Shown here: positions 1-4,855 of the stretch, one piece after another
Layout: each line of letters starts with the position of its first letter
Numbering within the stretch: the stretch's first letter is position 1
Source: Thermodesulfovibrionales bacterium
GTDB lineage: Bacteria > Nitrospirota > Thermodesulfovibrionia > Thermodesulfovibrionales > UBA1546
DNA length: 6,724 bases
Reading direction: 5' to 3'
NCBI GenBank assembly: GCA_919901705.1
Contig: CAKKPR010000292.1
Location: 1-6,724 of the forward strand
Made by a program: the position numbers and the translations under genes
The notes under the pieces: generated by a model
What the model saw: the letters and a program-made list of their open reading frames with translations, nothing else
Told to the model about the DNA's origin: nothing
Databases searched by the model: none

Positions 1-198
1 GCAATACTTGGCAAGGTTGGAGGAGAGATGATAATCACAGACCCTTTTACAGAGGGTATTTTACATCCTGGCAAATTGATGATATATTCTGTAGAGTTGA
101 TTTTTGCAGTCGGAGTCATAGCAGTTGGTAAACTCTGGATGAGATGGCAAATCTCAAAGACCGAAAAAGAGGAACATGTTCATGAAAGCAGTGAATAG
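1..198 (+). CDS. C-terminal end of an unidentified membrane protein (5' truncated by window)
   Basis: The frame is open from base 1 to a TAG at 196-198 and gives 65 residues with no start, so only the C-terminus is visible. Residues about 27-46 form one hydrophobic segment (from MIYSVELIFAVG to VIAVGKLW). A basic residue cluster and a charged, His/Glu-rich tail follow, as expected for a last transmembrane helix with a soluble tail. I do not recognise the family. The layout would fit a membrane subunit of a respiratory complex, such as an NrfD-like or cytochrome b-type protein, but no heme or quinone motif is visible to prove it. The last codons (Ser-Glu-stop) are supplied by the first unit of the heptamer repeat array, so the repeat has set the present C-terminus. 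The next gene on the strand starts 89 bases downstream. Confidence 0.7.
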   Translation, partial: AILGKVGGEMIITDPFTEGILHPGKLMIYSVELIFAVGVIAVGKLWMRWQISKTEKEEHVHESSE

Positions 199-264
199 TG
201 AACAGTCGTCAGTGAACAGTGAACAACACTTAATTGTTCTTGCTATTCACTATTCACTATTCAC
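191..264. repeat. Heptanucleotide repeat array arranged as an inverted repeat
   Basis: Five consecutive 7-base units occupy 191-225: gtgaata, gtgaaca, gtcgtca (degenerate), gtgaaca, gtgaaca. Three units of the complementary heptamer tattcac occupy 244-264. The two blocks can pair as a long hairpin. A nested stem GAACAA (221-226) with TTGTTC (234-239) closes a 7-base loop. No T-run follows, so it is not a classical intrinsic terminator. The array begins inside the last codons of the upstream gene and ends 14 bases before the Shine-Dalgarno sequence of the next gene. It resembles in style the short tandemly repeated heptamers (STRR) described in cyanobacteria, although the sequence differs. Confidence 0.85.
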
Positions 265-287
265 TAACAACTAATTACGGAGGAATC

Positions 288-1091
288 ATGGCTATCTTAA
301 CGATATCAAGGGAATATGGGAGCGGCGGGAGGGAAATAGGTCAGGATATTGCAAAATTCCTGAACTATGAATATGTAAACAAAGAAAGAATTCTTTCTGA
401 TATACGGACATTAGGCAAAAAATGGGAGGAGTGGGGAAAAGATCTCGATGAGCATTGTCCTACCGTCTGGGAAAAATATGACTGGTCGTTCAAGGCTTTC
501 GCCGCGATTCTCCAGAGTCATATCCTGAATTATGCGCTCAGGGACAGGGTAGTGATCATGGGGAGAGGCGGAAATTTTTTGCTCAAGAATATCCCGTATG
601 CCTTAAGGATTCGTGTCACTGCTCCGATTGACAAGAGGGTTGAAAGAATTATGAAAAGGGAGTCAGTTGACAGGGATACTGCACACTGGCTTGCTGAAAA
701 AACAGATAAGGAAAGGGCGTGCATGATCCATTCTATCTACGGCAGGAAGTGGGATGACCCTGCAGAATACGATATGGTATTTGATACAGGGATTCAAACA
801 ATCGGAGAAATAACAGTTATTGCAAAAGATGCCCTAATGACCAGAGAAAAACTCCAAACAGAAGAAGCTAAGAAGACTCTTGAAATGACGGCAATAGCGG
901 CAGCGGTAAAGGCCGGGATTCTCACAGATGACAGCTTCTTCATTCCAACGCTTGATGTCTATTATGATGGCAGAAGCCTTATTCTCCGTGGAGTCACGCA
1001 TAATCCGAAAGAACATAAACGGCTCGAAGACAAAGCCAGGGAGATTGCCGGAGATGTGCCTCTATCGTGTGAACTGCATTACCGTGGCTGA
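288..1091 (+). CDS. Cytidylate kinase-like protein with C-terminal BON-like domain
   Basis: The 267-residue cytoplasmic protein begins ILTISREYGSGGREIG, the signature of the cytidylate kinase-like family (Cytidylate_kin2 type). This is a P-loop NMP-kinase fold predicted to move phosphate between nucleotides. The loop GSGGREIG (residues 11-18) lacks the Lys of a normal Walker A motif; an Arg sits in its place, as is usual in this family. Further family marks are GRGGNFLL (92-99), an Arg-rich stretch around 117-124 that could act as the lid, and YDMVFDTG (161-168). Residues about 204-264 resemble a BON-like alpha/beta module (a strand-dG-strand pattern, then an ERA-like helix). The true substrate of the family is not established. 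I chose ATG 288 because GGAGGA (279-284) lies just before it and the family consensus begins there. An upstream in-frame ATG at 234 falls inside the repeat array. The gene converges on the radical SAM gene with two bases between their stops. Confidence 0.88.
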   Translation: MAILTISREYGSGGREIGQDIAKFLNYEYVNKERILSDIRTLGKKWEEWGKDLDEHCPTVWEKYDWSFKAFAAILQSHILNYALRDRVVIMGRGGNFLLKNIPYALRIRVTAPIDKRVERIMKRESVDRDTAHWLAEKTDKERACMIHSIYGRKWDDPAEYDMVFDTGIQTIGEITVIAKDALMTREKLQTEEAKKTLEMTAIAAAVKAGILTDDSFFIPTLDVYYDGRSLILRGVTHNPKEHKRLEDKAREIAGDVPLSCELHYRG

Positions 1092-1093
1092 TA

Positions 1094-2122
1094 TTATACC
1101 CCGAGCATCTTATGGCATGTCCTGCATTGTTGGGGTGGAGACAAAGAATCAAGCTTCTTAAAGCCTTCCTGCCTGCGGCTGAAACAATCCCTGAATTCAA
1201 CATAGGCCTTTTTATCCCAGATAGATGAAAAAGATTCCCTGAAGATATTTCCAAAACTTACTTTTTCCGTATAATATTCTTGCCCGCAATATACCCTCTT
1301 GAAGATTGGTTGACTTGGCGGATAAAGATAAACACAGGGCGATACCTCACCATCAACGGATATATATATGTTTCTCAAAGGGTTCTCCTCGCATACAGGC
1401 ACATCATTTGGGGCTAAAGAAGGCAGCCTGAGATTTATCTTCAATTCCATTGCCTTTATCTCTGCCTCCCTGAGCATTTCCATATAATCGTTTTCCGGTG
1501 ATTTGAAGCAGGTGAATACCCGCTGTTCTGCCTGCCAATCATTAGTTATATGTATCAGGTTAGTAAAAATAACGTCTTTAATGCCGATCTCCTTTGCAAG
1601 CTCTATCAGGGCAGGCGTCTCGGAGATATTATCCCTGAGCAGAAGGTAAACGATGTGAAGTCCGGGCCCGCCAAGTTTATTCTCCTTCCTGATTTCATTG
1701 AAAAGATGAATATTAGCAAGAAGAACTTCGAGATCCGAATTCAGTCTTATGGAGTTATGTGTTTTCGGAGTAGCGCCTGCAAGGGAAAAACCGATAAAAT
1801 CTATGCCGGAATCAATGAGTTCTGATATAATGCCCCTGTTTAACCCTTTGCCGCTCGTTACAAATCCGGCCTGCGCCTCTTCTGCCTTAACAGCCCGCAC
1901 AGCGTCAAGGAGATGCCCGTAAAGTAATGGTTCGCCCCACCCCTGAAGAATTACGTGTTTGGTCTTTTTAAAATATGGCGCAAGTCTTTTAAAATCCGCA
2001 ATGTCCATCTCGCTTCTGTTCCACTCCCTGAAGCCTTCTCTTATGCACATCCTGCAGCTGAGAGGACATTTTGTGGTGAGTTCAATCTGCCAGGCAGAAA
2101 ATAGCCTTTGAGGATATCTCAG
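1094..2122 (-). CDS. Radical SAM/SPASM domain protein, probable non-ATG start
   Basis: An iron-sulfur enzyme that should cleave S-adenosylmethionine to a 5'-deoxyadenosyl radical; its substrate is unknown. Starting at CTG 2122 gives 342 residues. Cys19, Cys23 and Cys26 form the CxxxCxxC motif (KCPLSCRMC) for the radical SAM cluster. GWGEPLL (about 61-67) is the SAM-contacting GGEP-like motif. The C-terminal region has the look of a SPASM auxiliary-cluster domain: Cys244, VDGEVSPC with Cys263, Cys279, FGNI and SIW motifs, Cys313 and a closing CRTC (333-336). The first ATG in frame (2050) would delete two of the three cluster cysteines, so it cannot be the real start. No ATG, GTG or TTG lies between it and the TAG ending the upstream gene. 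CTG 2122 is favoured because TAAGGA sits 7 bases ahead; ATT at 2140, preceded by AGGGGG, is the alternative. It is the last gene of the inositol-lipid run, 21 bases after the phosphatidyltransferase. Confidence 0.85.
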   Translation of the reverse strand: MRYPQRLFSAWQIELTTKCPLSCRMCIREGFREWNRSEMDIADFKRLAPYFKKTKHVILQGWGEPLLYGHLLDAVRAVKAEEAQAGFVTSGKGLNRGIISELIDSGIDFIGFSLAGATPKTHNSIRLNSDLEVLLANIHLFNEIRKENKLGGPGLHIVYLLLRDNISETPALIELAKEIGIKDVIFTNLIHITNDWQAEQRVFTCFKSPENDYMEMLREAEIKAMELKINLRLPSLAPNDVPVCEENPLRNIYISVDGEVSPCVYLYPPSQPIFKRVYCGQEYYTEKVSFGNIFRESFSSIWDKKAYVEFRDCFSRRQEGFKKLDSLSPPQQCRTCHKMLGV

Positions 2123-2129
2123 GAATAAT

Positions 2130-2135
2130 TCCTTA
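2130..2135 (-). promoter_or_regulatory. Ribosome binding site deciding the radical SAM gene start
   Basis: On the minus strand this reads TAAGGA, 7 bases before a CTG codon at 2122-2120. It is the best Shine-Dalgarno match that leaves the CxxxCxxC motif inside the protein. A second candidate, AGGGGG at the 3' end of the phosphatidyltransferase gene, lies 6 bases before an ATT codon at 2140-2138. Confidence 0.5.
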
Positions 2136-2143
2136 AAAATCCG

Positions 2144-2713
2144 CTACCCCCTTTTCATCACCTTCCACACATGATAAACCCTTTGAATTACAGTGACATG
2201 AGTAAGAATCAGCATTATCCATAATATTGGAACAAGCCAGCCTGTTAGAGTGGCAAATATAATAAGGATAAGCCTTTCCGGCCTCTCCATTATACCTGTA
2301 TGGCATGACTCTCCAAGTCCTTCTGCCCTTGCCCTTGCATAGCTTATGAGAAATGCGCCAACAAGTGTGCCGAGGCTTAGGAATGCTCCATTGTGGTCAC
2401 CCTTGCCGGCAAGATACCATGCAATAGAAAGAAAAAGAAAAGCATCGGAATATCTGTCGAGAACAGAATCAAGAAAGGCGCCAAATCTCGTGGTTTTATT
2501 ATGAACTCTTGCCACGATGCCATCAAGCGCGTCAAATAAACCGCCCAGCAGAATAAGCAAACCGCCGAGTTTCAGGTTATGCGGGATAACAAATGCCGCA
2601 ATGGCTGTAATGACAAAGCCCGTTATTGTAAGTGCATTTGGATTTAATGGAATTTTTTTTATAACAGGGGTAAGCGGCCTGTCGAGGAAATGACCGAGTC
2701 TGGCACTAATCAT
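2144..2713 (-). CDS. CDP-alcohol phosphatidyltransferase, probable phosphatidylinositol-phosphate synthase
   Basis: A 189-residue integral membrane enzyme of the CDP-alcohol phosphatidyltransferase superfamily. The full catalytic signature is present: Asp61, Asp64-Gly65, Ala68-Arg69, Gly78, Asp82, Asp86 with exact family spacing (DGx2ARx8Gx3Dx3D). These aspartates bind the metal ions that activate CDP-lipid for attack by an alcohol. The N-terminal PNALTITGF and the later SYARARAEGLG and MERPERLI blocks resemble the bacterial and archaeal inositol-phosphate-using members (PIP synthase, archaetidylinositol phosphate synthase). Hydrophobic segments lie at about 28-43, 48-60, 90-102, 110-124 and 147-170. 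The ATG directly follows the TAG of the inositol-3-phosphate synthase gene, so translation is probably coupled, with GAGAGAGG at the end of that gene as the ribosome site. The likely reaction is CDP-diacylglycerol plus inositol 3-phosphate giving phosphatidylinositol phosphate and CMP. Acceptor specificity is inferred from the neighbour; a PgsA-type enzyme is the alternative. Confidence 0.9.
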   Translation of the reverse strand: MISARLGHFLDRPLTPVIKKIPLNPNALTITGFVITAIAAFVIPHNLKLGGLLILLGGLFDALDGIVARVHNKTTRFGAFLDSVLDRYSDAFLFLSIAWYLAGKGDHNGAFLSLGTLVGAFLISYARARAEGLGESCHTGIMERPERLILIIFATLTGWLVPILWIMLILTHVTVIQRVYHVWKVMKRG

Positions 2714-3820
2714 CTACCTCTCTCGATTCCCCTTTATGAATTCCTCAACCATATCCCGGGCCTCTTCATCCGAGAACTGAACCATAGGGTGTTTCATGAA
2801 ATATGATGATGGCGACACAAGAACACCTCCAACTCTCCTGTCACGGGCAATCTTGCAGCATCTTATTGCATCTATAACAACCCCGGAGCTGTTTGGAGAG
2901 TCCTCCACTGAAAGCCTGAGTTCAAGATTGACCGGAATGTTTCCAAAACCCCTTCCTTCCATTCTTAAAAAACATACTTTGTTATCCTTAAGCCACGGAA
3001 TATAGTCCGAGGGGCCTATATGAATGTTATCTGAATTCAGAGGGTTTTTAAGCTGCGACTGAACCGCCTCTGTCTTTGATATTTTTTTTGATTTGAGTCT
3101 TGTGTGGTTCAGCATATTCATGAAATCGGTATTGCCGCCTACATTCAACTGATATGTGCTGTCAATCTTAACGCCCCTGTCCATGAACAACTTTGTAAGC
3201 GTTCGGTGAATTATTGTCGCGCCCATCTGACTCTTTACGTCATCGCCTATAATGGGTATATTTTTCTCTTCAAATCGCCTTGCCCATAATTTTTCAGAAG
3301 CTATGAACACAGGAATGCAGTTTATCAGGCTTACCCCGACCTTAAGACATGCCTCCGCATAAAAGGCAGTTGCCTTTTCAGAGCCAACAGGCAGATAATT
3401 CAGAAGAATCTCAGCGCCGCTCTGTTTTAAGACCTTTGCAACATCGCAGGGTTTTTTATCAGCAACAGCGAATCTCCTGTCTTCAGGGTACTCCTTCAGA
3501 TGCTGTGCCACACCGTCCAATACCTCTCCCATCATCACCATGACAGGGGAATTAGAAAGGTTATTATTGAATATCTTTGTACAATTCGGTTTTGCAAAAA
3601 CAGCTTCTTTTAAAGGCCTTCCTGTTTTCCTTTTATCAATATCAAATGCGGCAACTACATTAATATCCCCGGGTTTATACCCTCCCAGGTCATAATGCAT
3701 CAGGCCTAAGGATCTGTCAGGATGCCTGTCGCCCAGATTTTTATAATATTCAATGCCCTGAATCAATGAGCTTGCACAGTTTCCAATGCCGGTTATTGCA
3801 ATGCGTATATTTCTCTTCAT
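2714..3820 (-). CDS. ino1: Inositol-3-phosphate synthase (myo-inositol-1-phosphate synthase)
   Basis: The cytoplasmic NAD-dependent enzyme converts glucose 6-phosphate to 1D-myo-inositol 3-phosphate, the entry step to inositol lipids and solutes. At 368 residues it matches the short actinobacterial/archaeal type (the mycobacterial enzyme is of similar length) rather than the longer eukaryotic form. Visible marks are the Rossmann loop GIGNCASSL (11-19), AFDID near residue 58-62 for the NAD ribose, GDDVKSQMGAT (192-202), NVGGNTDFMNM (226-236), the Lys-rich LKSKKISK (242-249) and VEDSPNSSGV (305-314). Together these are diagnostic of the family. The ATG at 3820 is required for the complete Rossmann strand; AAGGA abuts it with almost no spacer, which is unusually close. 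It is the first gene of a three-gene run, and its product is the presumed alcohol substrate of the next protein. Confidence 0.95.
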   Translation of the reverse strand: MKRNIRIAITGIGNCASSLIQGIEYYKNLGDRHPDRSLGLMHYDLGGYKPGDINVVAAFDIDKRKTGRPLKEAVFAKPNCTKIFNNNLSNSPVMVMMGEVLDGVAQHLKEYPEDRRFAVADKKPCDVAKVLKQSGAEILLNYLPVGSEKATAFYAEACLKVGVSLINCIPVFIASEKLWARRFEEKNIPIIGDDVKSQMGATIIHRTLTKLFMDRGVKIDSTYQLNVGGNTDFMNMLNHTRLKSKKISKTEAVQSQLKNPLNSDNIHIGPSDYIPWLKDNKVCFLRMEGRGFGNIPVNLELRLSVEDSPNSSGVVIDAIRCCKIARDRRVGGVLVSPSSYFMKHPMVQFSDEEARDMVEEFIKGNRER

Positions 3821-3877
3821 TCCTTTTTAAAAACCACTTTCGCCGCTACGTTCTAGTCTTTATGTTTCTCCTGTAAA

Positions 3878-3910
3878 CCCCGTTAGAAGACCTTCGTCCT
3901 TCTAACAGGG
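3878..3910. repeat. Palindromic hairpin, possible terminator after tRNA-Pro or intergenic repeat
   Basis: GTTAGAAG (3882-3889) pairs perfectly with CTTCTAAC (3899-3906) around a 9-base loop. CCC (3879-3881) and GGG (3908-3910) extend the stem past a single bulged A. On the minus strand the stem is followed by GGGGTTTAC, so only a short T-run is available and intrinsic termination would be weak. It lies 51 bases past the tRNA and 58 bases before the inositol synthase start, so it could end the IHF-MerR-tRNA transcript, sit in the leader of the inositol operon, or be a copy of a dispersed palindromic element. Confidence 0.6.
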
Positions 3911-3960
3911 TATAATAGTGAAGGGCTATTCCTGTCGCTCAATTAAAGTTCGACTCTTTT

Positions 3961-4037
3961 TGGTCGGGGCGACCCGATTTGAACGGGCGACCACTCGCAC
4001 CCCAAGCGAGTGCGCTACCAGGCTGCGCTACGCCCCG
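3961..4037 (-). tRNA. tRNA-Pro (anticodon GGG)
   Basis: On the minus strand the sequence folds into a complete cloverleaf. The acceptor stem CGGGGCG pairs with CGCCCCG, with discriminator A and an encoded CCA (3963-3961). The D arm carries CCTGGTA. The anticodon stem CTCGC pairs with GCGAG around the loop TTGGGGT, giving anticodon GGG, which reads proline codons CCC and CCU. The T arm has loop TTCAAAT closed by GCCCG/CGGGT. The 5' end lies one base after the stop codon of the MerR-family gene, so the tRNA is probably excised from the IHF-MerR transcript by RNase P. No separate promoter is visible. Confidence 0.96.
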
Positions 4038-4038
4038 A

Positions 4039-4431
4039 TTACTGAATCTGACTCAAAATTTCTCTAAGCCTTTTTCTAACGTGTTCTAAAATCTTGCTGG
4101 CAGGAATATTTTCAGCCTTCGCGGGTTGAGCCTCTGAAATTTGTTTACCGGTTGCTGTCCCCTCACCGAATCTTTTTCTAACACCCTCGATTGTATATCT
4201 TTCCTGATAGAGAAGCCTTTTTATTTCGAGAATAAATTCAAGGTCCTTTTTAACGTATACCCTTTGCCCCGACTTATTCTTCCTGGGTTTAAGAAAGGGA
4301 AACTCGGTTTCCCAGTACCTGAGCACATAAGGTTCAATATCAGCTATCCTGCTGACCTCTCCTATCTTATAAAAAAGCTTATCAGGGATAGGTCTCTGGA
4401 CTTCAATGCTTTTTGCTGAAGCTCTGTACAT
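4039..4431 (-). CDS. MerR-family transcriptional regulator
   Basis: A 130-residue DNA-binding protein. Residues about 20-88 form a MerR winged-helix domain: FYKIGEVSRIADIEPYVLRY gives the helix-turn-helix, and WETEFPFLKPRKN with GQRVYVKKDLE gives the wing. Residues about 108-130 are a helical tail that could dimerise. No cysteine-rich or ligand-binding effector domain follows, so it is the short MerR type commonly found beside ihfA in proteobacteria and relatives, and it is unlikely to be a metal sensor. Its target is unknown. The gene starts one base after the IHF stop and ends one base before tRNA-Pro, so it depends on the upstream promoter. The ribosome site ahead of ATG 4431 is weak, which fits translational coupling. 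The residues before the HTH are poorly conserved in such proteins, so the exact start is less certain than the family. Confidence 0.9.
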   Translation of the reverse strand: MYRASAKSIEVQRPIPDKLFYKIGEVSRIADIEPYVLRYWETEFPFLKPRKNKSGQRVYVKKDLEFILEIKRLLYQERYTIEGVRKRFGEGTATGKQISEAQPAKAENIPASKILEHVRKRLREILSQIQ

Positions 4432-4432
4432 A

Positions 4433-4708
4433 TTACTGTTCTATAACCAATTTTAATTTATTGCTTGCCCTGAACGTGATTACCTTCCTGGGTGATATTT
4501 CAAGGTCTTCGCCTGTCTTGGGATTTCTTCCTCTTCTTGCGGCTTTTTTCCTTACATGGAAAGTTCCAAAACCTGAAACCTTAACAGACTCTCCTTCTTT
4601 AAAGGTCTGCTTCAGGGTGTCAAAAATTATCTCTATTATGTCCTGCGCCTCTTTTTTGGAGAGCCCCACTTTTTCAAATATTGCATCTGCAAGGTCAGCT
4701 TTTGTCAT
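4433..4708 (-). CDS. ihfA: Integration host factor alpha-like / HU-family DNA-bending protein
   Basis: A 91-residue nucleoid protein of the HU/IHF family that binds the minor groove as a dimer and bends DNA. The N-terminal helices (from MTKADLADAIFEKVGLSKKE) lead into SVKVSGFGTFHVRKKAARRG and then RNPKTGE, whose Pro63 matches the residue that intercalates between base pairs. The beta-arm residues SPRKVITFRASNKLK complete the domain. The RNPKTGEDLEI arm and the MerR and tRNA-Pro neighbours favour IHF alpha over HU, although a homodimeric HU cannot be excluded and no beta subunit is in the window. AAGGAG (4719-4714) lies 5 bases before the ATG. It is the first gene of its operon, with a consensus promoter and a candidate IHF site directly upstream. 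Confidence 0.93.
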   Translation of the reverse strand: MTKADLADAIFEKVGLSKKEAQDIIEIIFDTLKQTFKEGESVKVSGFGTFHVRKKAARRGRNPKTGEDLEISPRKVITFRASNKLKLVIEQ

Positions 4709-4734
4709 ATTTACTCCTTAATATCCGATATTGT

Positions 4735-4747
4735 TAAAATGTTGATT
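4735..4747 (-). promoter_or_regulatory. Candidate IHF binding site in the ihfA leader
   Basis: On the minus strand AATCAACATTTTA matches every fixed position of the E. coli IHF consensus WATCAANNNNTTR. It overlaps the transcription start expected from the -10 box at 4754-4759 and has an AT-rich flank on its 5' side. E. coli ihfA is known to be repressed by its own product, so an autoregulatory role is plausible, but a chance match in AT-rich DNA is possible. Confidence 0.5.
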
Positions 4748-4753
4748 TTCTTA

Positions 4754-4782
4754 ATTATATTAAGGAGATAGCCTCTTGTCAA
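4754..4782 (-). promoter_or_regulatory. Consensus sigma-70 promoter for the ihfA-merR-tRNA-Pro operon
   Basis: On the minus strand TTGACA (4782-4777), a 17-base spacer and TATAAT (4759-4754) match the housekeeping consensus at all twelve positions with ideal spacing. The start of transcription is expected near 4747, which gives a leader of about 38 bases before the ihfA ATG. A promoter this strong fits an operon carrying an abundant nucleoid protein and a tRNA. Confidence 0.88.
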
Positions 4783-4830
4783 GAAGAAATTGGTTTAAAT
4801 TTTAAAAATAGCCAATAATTTACCCTGTGT

Positions 4831-4838
4831 GCTATTAT
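4831..4838 (+). promoter_or_regulatory. Possible extended -10 promoter element for ubiD
   Basis: TGCTATTAT (4830-4838) fits an extended -10 element (TGnTATAAT with one mismatch), and no good -35 box lies at the right distance. Transcription would start near 4845 and leave a very short leader before the ATG at 4856. It would diverge from the ihfA promoter about 50 bases away. Confidence 0.35.
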
Positions 4839-4855
4839 ATCGGCAGGTAATTTTT

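Noticed and set aside
40..60. Small hairpin ACCCT/AGGGT followed by ATTTT
   Set aside because: It lies within the coding sequence of the membrane protein, and its 5-bp stem is too short for a terminator.
234..287. Upstream ATG start for the cytidylate kinase-like gene
   Set aside because: The added residues are encoded by the heptamer repeat and no ribosome site precedes it, whereas GGAGGA precedes ATG 288 and the family motif starts there.
1094..2050. Radical SAM gene starting at ATG 2050
   Set aside because: This start removes Cys19 and Cys23 of the CxxxCxxC motif, which are encoded in frame just upstream at 2068-2054.
3911..3942. Promoter-like TATAAT on the plus strand and TTGAGC/TATTAT on the minus strand
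   Set aside because: No plus-strand gene lies downstream of the first, and the minus-strand pair has a 19-base spacer and a poor -35 box. A weak inositol-operon promoter here is possible but not supported.
4829..4855. GTG start for ubiD
   Set aside because: It would overlap the possible -10 element and adds nine residues not expected at the family N-terminus.
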